Assembly (NCBI GenBank): GCA_947504795.1
Contig: CANNJG010000087.1
Coordinates: 1-8,153 of the forward strand
DNA: 8,153 nucleotides
Direction of reading: 5' to 3'
From: Legionellaceae bacterium
Lineage (GTDB): Bacteria > Pseudomonadota > Gammaproteobacteria > Legionellales > Legionellaceae
A model generated the notes under the pieces. That model was given only the letters and a program-made list of their open reading frames with translations, searched no databases and was not told where the DNA came from. The position numbers and the translations under genes were made by a program. Shown here one piece after another: positions 1 to 5,960 of the stretch (the stretch's first letter is position 1; every line of letters starts with the position of its first letter).

Positions 1-1040
1 GCTTGAATACCCAAGGCACGCAAGACATAAGAGGGTTGGGTGCTTTGTGCCATACACGCAGAACTTGACGAAACGGCCAAAGGATGAAGGGCGGGGAGTA
101 ATTGTTCGCCATCAATCCCTCCAATACTGATATTTAAATTTCCGGCAACGCGCTGGGCTAGGCAACCGTTCACGTGAATATCTGGAATGGCTTGCAACTG
201 GCGCCACAAATGTTCACGTAACCGTAGAGTTCGGCTTTGTTCCTCAATGCGTAGAGATTCACTCAAAGCAAATGCAGCACCCATACCAACAATCTGATGC
301 GTCGGTAACGTACCAGCGCGTAATCCGCGTTCTTGACCGCCGCCAAACGATATGGCTTCAATGCGAGTACGTGGTTTTTGGCGAATATACAGCGCACCAA
401 TACCTTTGGGGCCATAATTCTTGTGTGCAGAAAAAGACATTAAATGCACGGGTAAGATCGATAAATCAATCGGCAAGCGTCCCGCACTTTGTGCCGCATC
501 GACATGAAAAATAATACCTTTATTCTCAAGAAGCGTTGCGATACCGGCGATATCTTGAATCACCCCAATTTCATTGTTGACATGCATCACGGACACTAAA
601 ATGGTATCAGAACGTAACGCCGTCTCCAGCGTTTTCACATCTAACAATCCTGATGGAAGGGGCGGGAGGTAGGTCACGTTAAACCCTTCTTTCTCCAATT
701 GTTTGAAGGTATCGAGCACCGCTTTATGCTCAGTCGACATCGTAATGAGATGTCGACCTTTACGTTGATAAAAGCGCGCTGCGCCTAAGATCGCCAAATT
801 ATTGGCTTCTGTCGCGCCGGATGTAAAAACAATTTCATCGGTTCCTGCGCCTAACACATGAGCAATTTGAGCGCGTGCTGTTTCAACCGCTGCAGCGGCT
901 TCTTGACCCGGCACATGTTGCACAGAAGCAGGATTAGCAAAGCGTGCGTCAGGTCCCATATAGCGCATCATTTTAGTGATAACCTCCGGATCAATGGGGG
1001 TTGTCGACATATAGTCTAAATAAATCGGTTTAGCGATCAT
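1..1040 (-). CDS. iscS: Cysteine desulfurase IscS (3' end cut by window edge)
   Basis: This PLP-dependent cysteine desulfurase takes sulfur from L-cysteine as an enzyme persulfide and passes it to the IscU scaffold and to tRNA thiolation enzymes in the cytosol. The reverse strand gives 346 complete codons from ATG at 1040, beginning MIAKPIYLDYMSTTPIDPEV. Visible family landmarks are GATEANNLA, the cofactor-stacking His105 in STEHKAV, Asp181 in HVDAAQS, the PLP Schiff-base Lys207 in SAHKNYGPKG, and the catalytic Cys329 in SSSACMAQS, followed by PSYVLRALG. Each lies one residue after its E. coli IscS counterpart (H104, D180, K206, C328), so only roughly 50-60 C-terminal residues should be missing beyond position 1. 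The start overlaps the end of trmJ by 11 nt and has a GAGG at 1045-1048, so translation is probably coupled. No iscR lies upstream, so regulation by IscR in cis is not evident here. The assignment is very secure. Confidence 0.96.
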   Translation of the reverse strand, partial: MIAKPIYLDYMSTTPIDPEVITKMMRYMGPDARFANPASVQHVPGQEAAAAVETARAQIAHVLGAGTDEIVFTSGATEANNLAILGAARFYQRKGRHLITMSTEHKAVLDTFKQLEKEGFNVTYLPPLPSGLLDVKTLETALRSDTILVSVMHVNNEIGVIQDIAGIATLLENKGIIFHVDAAQSAGRLPIDLSILPVHLMSFSAHKNYGPKGIGALYIRQKPRTRIEAISFGGGQERGLRAGTLPTHQIVGMGAAFALSESLRIEEQSRTLRLREHLWRQLQAIPDIHVNGCLAQRVAGNLNISIGGIDGEQLLPALHPLAVSSSSACMAQSTQPSYVLRALGIQ

Positions 1041-1755
1041 AACGCCTCGTCTGTACCTGAGTGAGAATACCGCGAAGAATATTGACCTCCGTAGACTCTA
1101 GTTGTGTCCGATTAAACATGCGCCGTAACCTTTGCAATAAGCGTTTAGGGTTAGATGGTTTCAAAAAATCAATGTCAATTAAGACTTGCTCTAAATGTTC
1201 GTAGAATAATTCTATTTCAGTCGTCGTGGCGGGTGGATTATGCGTGGTTGTGACAAGCGCGTCGGGGTTCAACCCAGCCATACGCAATTCATAAGCAATA
1301 ATTTGGACTGCTTGTGCTAAATTTAAAGAGCTAAAAGTGGGATCACTGGGGATATGGAGATGATAATGACAATGGAGTAATTCTTCATTGGTTAATCCAG
1401 CATGTTCTCGCCCAAAAAGAATGGCAATCTCGCTCTCATTTGGTTGTGCCATCACTAATTCAGCACAGCCTTTAGGCGTCACACCCGGCAGAGCCAAATC
1501 ACGTGGCCGTGCGCTGGTTCCGACAACCAAATGACACCCAGCAAGGGCTTCCTCTAAGGTTTTCGTAATCACAGCATTGTGTAAAATATCATAAGCGCCC
1601 GCAGCCAATTCATGGGCTTTGCGATACGGATTTAAATTTGGATTAACCAGATACAACCGCTCTAAGCCCATTGTTTTCATGGCGCGCGCGGCAGAGCCAA
1701 TATTCCCTGGATGGGTTGTTGCAACTAAGATGATGCGAATAGATGAAAATCTCAT
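1030..1755 (-). CDS. trmJ: tRNA (cytidine/uridine-32-2'-O)-methyltransferase TrmJ
   Basis: This SPOUT-class methyltransferase uses S-adenosylmethionine to methylate the 2'-O of nucleotide 32 in the anticodon loop of several tRNAs. With the start chosen here the protein is 241 aa, close to the 246 aa of E. coli TrmJ. Motif 1 is HPGNIGSAARAMKTMGL (residues 15-31, conserved Asn18 and Arg24), motif 2 is LFGREHAGLTNEEL (113-126), and the knot motif 3 is IPSDPTFSSLNLAQAVQII (135-153). The C-terminal helical region ends with TEVNILRGILT, typical of TrmJ. An upstream in-frame ATG at 1803 would add 16 residues (MLSQLDMC...), preceded by GAGG with a very short spacer. I prefer 1755 because family members begin a few residues before the IRI strand, although no clear ribosome binding site precedes 1755. 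The gene is first in a unit with iscS, matching the E. coli trmJ-isc neighbourhood but lacking iscR. Confidence 0.93.
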   Translation of the reverse strand: MRFSSIRIILVATTHPGNIGSAARAMKTMGLERLYLVNPNLNPYRKAHELAAGAYDILHNAVITKTLEEALAGCHLVVGTSARPRDLALPGVTPKGCAELVMAQPNESEIAILFGREHAGLTNEELLHCHYHLHIPSDPTFSSLNLAQAVQIIAYELRMAGLNPDALVTTTHNPPATTTEIELFYEHLEQVLIDIDFLKPSNPKRLLQRLRRMFNRTQLESTEVNILRGILTQVQTRRYDR

Positions 1756-1791
1756 GAAATAGGTGTACATTGCTAGAAGGCACATGTCCAG

Positions 1792-1882
1792 TTGGCTCAG
1801 CATGGTCCTCAGTAAATAGGAACCGGATTGTACACTATCTAAACGAAAAAATACATCGGGGAAAACACTTATGCTAAGCCAA
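1792..1882. repeat. 12-bp imperfect inverted repeat spanning the trmJ/TTL-like divergent region
   Basis: TTGGCTCAGCAT at 1792-1803 and ATGCTAAGCCAA at 1871-1882 are inverted copies with one mismatch in 12. Each arm begins exactly at an ATG reading away from the intergenic region: the upstream alternative trmJ start on the minus strand and the TTL-like start on the plus strand. Both therefore encode Met-Leu-Ser-Gln. The arms could be a symmetric operator, the trace of an inverted duplication, or chance. The 67 bp between them hold the presumed divergent promoters. Confidence 0.5.
1827..1855 (-). promoter_or_regulatory. Candidate promoter for trmJ-iscS
   Basis: On the minus strand TACAAT (complement of 1827-1832) is a good -10 hexamer, about 17 nt ahead of a poor -35 (TGTATT, complement of 1850-1855). 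A plus-strand TACACT at 1831-1836 overlaps it and could serve the TTL-like gene, so the two promoters may compete. These are visual matches only. Confidence 0.35.
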
Positions 1883-2893
1883 ATTTTAAATAAAATTTCC
1901 TCCTTTCATAATTTAACCAGTGATTCACCTACGCACCATCAACTTATTCGTTGTATGCAAGCTGCTGGGCTTCGTTATTCACCGCATGCGTGGCGATCAC
2001 GCTTTGGCGAGCACAATCTTAATTTCGCTGCGGATGCTTGTGAATATCTCGAGTTCAAGCATTATCTTGCGCGCTTAGTGAGTCACTACTGCCCAGAATT
2101 CATGCCAGAAACCTATATTATCGATAATTGTTCTTGGTCGATGGTGATAAGCGAGATTGCAAATAAATATTATTATCAGAATGAGGCTGAGTTTCAGGAC
2201 TGCGTGCCTAATTTAGCCTGGATTTTAAAGCCAGCACTTCTCAACAATGGCCAACATATTAAAATATTTGATCGCCTAAGCCAGATTGAAGAACATTTTT
2301 TGAATCCTAGCCATGTCGGCGGACCCCACGTACTCCAGCGTTACATTTCAAATCCGGATTTATATGAGGGCCGTAAACATAGTCTGCGATTTTTTGTGGT
2401 CATCACCCAAGAAGCCGGCGCTTTTTTATACCGTCAAGGCTATTTGAATGTCGCGTTAAAAGCCTACGCTGCCAATGATTATAATGATCTGAGCTTGCAT
2501 TTAACAAACGAACACCTTAGTCACGATACGGTTAATATCGTTCAGATTCCCACCACAGATCAACAAGTTGCTGCTTTATTTCCTCAAATTACCACTATTG
2601 TTCGCGCGGTAACCAATGGATTAGAGAACGCATTTCCTCATGCCTATCAACGTTCACGAGACCGCACATTAGCATTCTTTGGATTTGATTTTTTAGTGGA
2701 TAGCCAGAAGAAAGTATGGATTCTCGAGGCAAACCATGGACCTTGTTTTCCTATCGATGAGACGCATGCGTTGCACCAATCGTTATATCAGCCTTTTTGG
2801 AACGCTGTGTTTCAACAATTTATTATGCCTATCATAAAAAAAAGGCCTATGAATGGGCTAGGCGACGCAGGGTTTATAGCCATGCGCTCATAA
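1871..2893 (+). CDS. Tubulin-tyrosine-ligase-like (TTL/ATP-grasp) protein
   Basis: The 340-residue protein carries the signature of the TTL family, ATP-grasp enzymes that ligate an amino acid (Tyr, Glu or Gly in eukaryotes) to a protein carboxylate. Landmarks in order are WILKP (117-121, Lys120 as the expected ATP-binding lysine), LQRYI (155-159), GRKHSLR (167-173, in place of the family's GRKFDLR), FLYRQG (185-190), HLTNE (210-214), FGFDF (270-274), and WILEANHGP (283-291, with Glu286 and Asn288 as expected metal/ATP ligands). The first 110 residues are not recognised, and there is no signal peptide or membrane segment. The start has GGGGA 8 nt upstream. The Asp of the substrate-binding K-x-D-x-R motif is Ser171, so the acceptor or donor may differ from tubulin/tyrosine. 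TTL domains are mainly eukaryotic. In a bacterium the protein could modify a host target or serve an unknown internal pathway; I cannot tell which. The gene stands alone, convergent with the dehydrogenase. An eight-A run at 2836-2843 lies near its 3' end. Confidence 0.82.
   Translation: MLSQILNKISSFHNLTSDSPTHHQLIRCMQAAGLRYSPHAWRSRFGEHNLNFAADACEYLEFKHYLARLVSHYCPEFMPETYIIDNCSWSMVISEIANKYYYQNEAEFQDCVPNLAWILKPALLNNGQHIKIFDRLSQIEEHFLNPSHVGGPHVLQRYISNPDLYEGRKHSLRFFVVITQEAGAFLYRQGYLNVALKAYAANDYNDLSLHLTNEHLSHDTVNIVQIPTTDQQVAALFPQITTIVRAVTNGLENAFPHAYQRSRDRTLAFFGFDFLVDSQKKVWILEANHGPCFPIDETHALHQSLYQPFWNAVFQQFIMPIIKKRPMNGLGDAGFIAMRS
2836..2863 (-). terminator. Candidate intrinsic terminator for the acyl-CoA dehydrogenase gene
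   Basis: Read on the minus strand, GCCTA and TAGGC (2859-2863 and 2845-2849) form a 5-bp stem with a 9-nt loop. After one C comes a run of eight T (2836-2843). It begins 33 bp past the dehydrogenase stop codon, so it is correctly placed. It lies wholly inside the 3' coding end of the convergent TTL-like gene. The stem is short, so strength is uncertain. Confidence 0.45.
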
Positions 2894-2895
2894 CG

Positions 2896-4071
2896 CTATC
2901 TTGTTTCTAAAAATAACTCACGACCAATCAGCATTCTTCTTATTTCAGACGTACCAGCACCAATTTCGTACAATTTTGCATCACGTAATAATCGCCCCGT
3001 GGCGTATTCATTCACATAGCCATTACCACCCAATATTTGAATGGCTTGCAAAGTCATTTGCGTGGCTTGTTCAGCCGTGTATAAAATCACCGATGCAGCA
3101 TCTTTACGATTAACGGATCCAGCATCGCACGCGCTTGCAACGGCATACAAATAAGCACGAGACGCATTCAACACCGTATACATATCCGCTAATTTGGCTT
3201 GGATCAGCTGAAACTCACCAATAGGCTTATCAAATTGTTTGCGTTCATGAACATAGGGTAGGGCAATATCCATGCACGCTTGCATAATCCCAACAGGCCC
3301 TGCAGCAAGAACCGTGCGCTCATAATCTAAACCGCTCATCAATACCGCAATACCGTGATTTTCTTTCCCTAGAATATGTGTTTTCGGCACCCAACAATCC
3401 TGGAATACTAATTCACACGTATTCGACCCACGCATACCCAACTTATCTAATTTTTGCGCGGTTGAAAAGCCAGCCATGCCTTTTTCGATGATAAATGCGG
3501 TAATGCCTTTGCTGCGCGCTTGTTTATCTGTTTTTGCGTACACAACCAAGATATCTGCGTCTGGACCATTGGTAATCCACATTTTAGTTCCTGACAAACG
3601 GTAATGATCGCCTTCAAGCAGAGCACTCAACTGCATACTCAGAACATCCGAGCCCGCATTCGCTTCACTCATTGCCAGTGCGCCAATTTTCTTACCTTGA
3701 ATCAGCTCAGGCAAATAGCGTTGTTTTTGCTCTTCGGTTCCGTTTAGATAAATTTGATTGACGCATAAATTAGAATGTGCGCCGTAACTTAATCCTACAG
3801 AAGCACTGGCGCGTGAAATTTCCTCCATAGCGATAGCATGCGCCAGATAACCCATATCCGCACCACCATAGGCTTCACTAACGGTGATACCTAAAAGCCC
3901 CATATCTCCTAACTTTTCCCATAGGTGAGTAGGAAAGGTATTGGTTCTGTCAATCTCTGCGGCTAAGGGCGCAATCTCACGTTGGGCAAATTTATAAACA
4001 CTGTCACGAAGTTGCGAATGGAGTTCGTTTTGCTGCTGCAATCCATTAAACATAGTCTTATCCAAATTCAT
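2896..4071 (-). CDS. Isovaleryl-CoA dehydrogenase (acyl-CoA dehydrogenase family)
   Basis: This FAD flavoenzyme oxidises isovaleryl-CoA to 3-methylcrotonyl-CoA in leucine breakdown, passing electrons to ETF. The 391-residue length is full for the family. Visible motifs are the N-terminal helical region (about 16-125), the FAD/substrate segment ALAMSEANAGSDV (131-143), KMWITNGP (163-170), the beta domain with KLGMRGSNTCEL (210-221), and the C-terminal helical domain with ERKQFDKPIGEFQL (276-289) and GAGTSEIRRMLIGREL (371-386). The catalytic base is probably Glu251 in GLDYERTVLAAGP, the helix-G position used by isovaleryl-CoA dehydrogenase rather than the later position used by short- and medium-chain enzymes. 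That supports the isovaleryl assignment. The usual partner genes (methylcrotonyl-CoA carboxylase, HMG-CoA lyase) are not in the window, and no other gene is downstream in this unit. The start at 4071 gives the expected N-terminus, though no strong ribosome binding site precedes it; the internal Met at 4053 is an alternative. Confidence 0.92.
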   Translation of the reverse strand: MNLDKTMFNGLQQQNELHSQLRDSVYKFAQREIAPLAAEIDRTNTFPTHLWEKLGDMGLLGITVSEAYGGADMGYLAHAIAMEEISRASASVGLSYGAHSNLCVNQIYLNGTEEQKQRYLPELIQGKKIGALAMSEANAGSDVLSMQLSALLEGDHYRLSGTKMWITNGPDADILVVYAKTDKQARSKGITAFIIEKGMAGFSTAQKLDKLGMRGSNTCELVFQDCWVPKTHILGKENHGIAVLMSGLDYERTVLAAGPVGIMQACMDIALPYVHERKQFDKPIGEFQLIQAKLADMYTVLNASRAYLYAVASACDAGSVNRKDAASVILYTAEQATQMTLQAIQILGGNGYVNEYATGRLLRDAKLYEIGAGTSEIRRMLIGRELFLETR

Positions 4072-4091
4072 TTTTAAAACCGTCTAAGGCG

Positions 4092-4120
4092 AGTATAACG
4101 ACATATAAATTGCATGGGAA
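4092..4120 (-). promoter_or_regulatory. Candidate sigma-70 promoter for the isovaleryl-CoA dehydrogenase gene
   Basis: On the minus strand TTCCCA (complement of 4115-4120) is separated by exactly 17 nt from TATACT (complement of 4092-4097), 4/6 and 5/6 matches to consensus. The leader to the ATG at 4071 would be about 15 nt. It is divergent from the FmdB promoter, the two -35 regions lying side by side. Confidence 0.5.
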
Positions 4121-4137
4121 TAGATACCTGTTATAAT
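4110..4137 (+). promoter_or_regulatory. Candidate extended -10 promoter for the fmdB-like/DUF502 unit
   Basis: TATAAT at 4132-4137 is a perfect -10 preceded by TG at 4129-4130, giving the full extended -10 pattern TGnTATAAT. A weak -35 (TTGCAT, 4110-4115) lies 16 nt upstream, as is tolerated with an extended -10. Transcription should start near 4144. AGGA at 4166-4169 precedes the ATG at 4175 by 5 nt. Confidence 0.6.
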
Positions 4138-4174
4138 TGCCAGAGACTTTTATCGTATCCTGTTTAGGAACATT

Positions 4175-4447
4175 ATGCCGATTTATGAATATCAATGTAC
4201 GCACTGCCAACATCAGTTCGATGTGATACAAAAAATGAACGAAGACCCAATCAAACTATGCCCTCAGTGTTCACAACAATCAGTTGTAAAGTTGGTTTCG
4301 GCTGCGGGATTTCAATTAAAGGGCACAGGTTGGTATGCTACAGATTTTAAGGATAAAGGAAAGCCTAAACCGACGGTTACAGAAAATTCGGACACGCCGA
4401 AAGCATCGACTGAGACAACGCCCGCTGCTAGTAAAGGAGACGTTTAA
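4175..4447 (+). CDS. FmdB-family zinc ribbon protein
   Basis: This small protein of 90 aa begins MPIYEYQCTHC, the hallmark of the FmdB regulatory-protein family. Two CxxC pairs (Cys8/Cys11 and Cys29/Cys32) should bind one zinc ion. SAAGFQLKGTGWYATDF (42-58) is the conserved second half of the domain, and the last 30 residues are a Lys/Pro/Thr/Ser-rich disordered tail. The family name comes from a putative regulator of formamidase in Methylophilus, and the function in most bacteria is unknown. The stop codon overlaps the start of the next gene as TAATG, so the two are co-transcribed and probably translationally coupled. An fmdB-DUF502 pair ahead of aspS is a familiar gammaproteobacterial arrangement; here aspS does not follow within the window. 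Confidence 0.93.
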   Translation: MPIYEYQCTHCQHQFDVIQKMNEDPIKLCPQCSQQSVVKLVSAAGFQLKGTGWYATDFKDKGKPKPTVTENSDTPKASTETTPAASKGDV

Positions 4448-5076
4448 TGAAATTGGTTCGTAGTTATATTTTCGCTGGGCTGATCGTCTGGTTACCTATA
4501 TTACTCACTATTTTTGTTATTCAGTTCATCATTCGATTATTTGATGGGTCCGTAGCGTTTCTACCCAGCCAGTATCAAATCAATGTTCCTGGAATTGGAG
4601 TAATATTTTCATTGGTTATTTTGATGATCACCGGCCTTATTGCGACCAATGTCTTCGGTCAATATCTTGTGAAATGGCCCGAGTTACTTCTAGAAAAAAT
4701 TCCGTTTGTGAGCAGCGTTTACAAAGCGTCCAAACAATTAATCCAAACAGTTTTTTCTAATAACAGCCAAGCATTTCGTAAAGCGGTATTGATTGAATAC
4801 CCAAGAAAAGGATTATGGACTATTGCTTTTCAAACCGGCCAGGCCTTACCTGAGGTTCTGAAGCACACCGAAGCTGATTTGATATCCATTTTTGTACCGA
4901 CTACTCCGAATCCGACCGGAGGATACCTAATTATGCTCCCTAAGCACGAGATCATTGAATTAGATTTGTCCGTAGAAGCAGCATTCAAACTGATTATTTC
5001 ATTAGGGGTGATGCAACCCGTGACAACACCGGTCATGTCTGTACCATCCCGAAAGAAATCAACCAAGGGAAAATGA
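4447..5076 (+). CDS. DUF502 family inner-membrane protein
   Basis: The 209-residue protein matches the DUF502 family, whose biochemical role is unknown. Two hydrophobic segments are visible, about residues 7-32 (around IVWLPILLTIFVIQFII) and 48-75 (around GVIFSLVILMITGLIA). A soluble part follows with the conserved IPFVSSVYKASKQL (85-98) and the family motif FVPTTPNPTGGY (149-160). The C-terminus is basic (SRKKSTKGK). Its start shares a nucleotide with the preceding stop (TAATG) and is served by a strong AAAGGAG at 4435-4441. Length is normal for the family. It is second in the fmdB-like operon; the next gene starts 53 bp downstream, close enough for read-through. Confidence 0.92.
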   Translation: MKLVRSYIFAGLIVWLPILLTIFVIQFIIRLFDGSVAFLPSQYQINVPGIGVIFSLVILMITGLIATNVFGQYLVKWPELLLEKIPFVSSVYKASKQLIQTVFSNNSQAFRKAVLIEYPRKGLWTIAFQTGQALPEVLKHTEADLISIFVPTTPNPTGGYLIMLPKHEIIELDLSVEAAFKLIISLGVMQPVTTPVMSVPSRKKSTKGK

Positions 5077-5129
5077 TGACTGCTTGCTGGCACTCTTTGG
5101 TTGATTAAATACTCCGACAAGGACTGTAT

Positions 5130-5957
5130 ATGCCGTACCCTCTATTATTTATGGCAGCCTCTGGCACTACTTCATCAAGCAACACTGTTGCGGGTGTGGT
5201 AGTTGCCCTCGCTTCAATGGGCGCTGTAATCCAGGGTTTCACTTTGTATTATACAACGAGCGAAGCCGAAAAAAATCGAAAAAATGCGAGAGAACAAGCA
5301 CATCGCGCCCGATACAAGCGAGATAGGTATATTAGAGAACATGCCAATCAAACCGCGAAATTCCTCAATTCCGAAGCCCCTCGTCTCATCGCGGCTATTC
5401 AAAATACCCAAAGACAATTTTCCGAATTAGTCACCGAATTAACCAGCACCCTACACCAAAGCGAACAAGGCAATATAGGGTTACAAAACCTCATATCGTT
5501 GATGATAAACCATTTAAGTCATTTGACTACGTTAACCGCGCAATTTGAATCTGAAATGCCTGCCTCACACCAAAGATTAGCCAGCTTAACCGCGCAATTA
5601 AGGATCGCAAGTGGCGATTTCACGCATAATCAAGACAATTTATCTCAAGCGGTAGAAGAAATTAGTCAAGTTTCGTTTCAATTAAGACAGGCGGCTGAAT
5701 TAATCCGACTTAGAAGCACACAAAACCCAGCTCAAGAAATAACCCAGTTAAAACAACAAAATCGAGACTATAAAACTTATATTGAAAGACTAGTAGAGCG
5801 CGTAGAAGAACAGTCCAACATTATCATTGATTTCGAAAAAAAGTTAGAGGAAAAGCAACGCGCTCATCGGCCAGGGGAGCAGGTTTTAGAAAAATCTTTT
5901 ATAAATTTAGCGTCAGAGAGAAGCCTTTTTCACGCGACTAGCTTAAATAAGAAATAA
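5130..5957 (+). CDS. Single-pass membrane-anchored coiled-coil protein, function unknown
   Basis: I do not recognise a named family. The 275-residue product has one hydrophobic segment near the N-terminus (about 19-41, AGVVVALASMGAVIQGFTLYY). A strongly basic stretch follows (49-68, with repeated Arg/Lys), which by the positive-inside rule puts the C-terminal part in the bacterial cytoplasm if it sits in the inner membrane. Residues about 70-245 are almost continuous amphipathic helix rich in Gln, Leu, Ser, Thr and Glu, which looks like a long coiled coil, with charged heptads at 203-245. Two LTAQ segments 18 residues apart (134-137 and 152-155) are encoded by an exact 14-nt repeat. The start has AAGGA 6 nt before the ATG. 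The next gene, also a membrane coiled-coil protein, begins 3 bp after the stop, so they form a pair. Possible roles include cell-envelope scaffolding or a LegC/Inc-like secreted membrane protein; neither is proved. Confidence 0.8.
   Translation: MPYPLLFMAASGTTSSSNTVAGVVVALASMGAVIQGFTLYYTTSEAEKNRKNAREQAHRARYKRDRYIREHANQTAKFLNSEAPRLIAAIQNTQRQFSELVTELTSTLHQSEQGNIGLQNLISLMINHLSHLTTLTAQFESEMPASHQRLASLTAQLRIASGDFTHNQDNLSQAVEEISQVSFQLRQAAELIRLRSTQNPAQEITQLKQQNRDYKTYIERLVERVEEQSNIIIDFEKKLEEKQRAHRPGEQVLEKSFINLASERSLFHATSLNKK
5532..5599 (+). repeat. Exact 14-nt direct repeat within the first coiled-coil gene
   Basis: TTAACCGCGCAATT occurs at 5532-5545 and again at 5586-5599, an in-frame offset of 54 nt (18 codons) encoding LTAQ twice. 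The surrounding codons are not alike, so this is at most the remnant of an internal duplication within the helix. Confidence 0.55.
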
Positions 5958-5960
5958 ATC

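Noticed and set aside
272..514. Plus-strand open frame of 80 codons
   Set aside because: It lies antisense to well-conserved iscS codons including the PLP-lysine region, and has no ribosome binding site.
2901..3113. Plus-strand open frame of 70 codons
   Set aside because: It is antisense to the conserved C-terminus of the isovaleryl-CoA dehydrogenase; a shadow frame.
5088..5104. Sigma-54-like TGGCAC followed by TTG upstream of the first coiled-coil gene
   Set aside because: The spacing between the GG and the would-be GC is two bases off and the GC dinucleotide is missing, so it does not fit the -24/-12 rule.
4830..5120. Minus-strand open frame of 96 codons
   Set aside because: It is antisense to the conserved DUF502 C-terminal domain, with no recognisable protein features.
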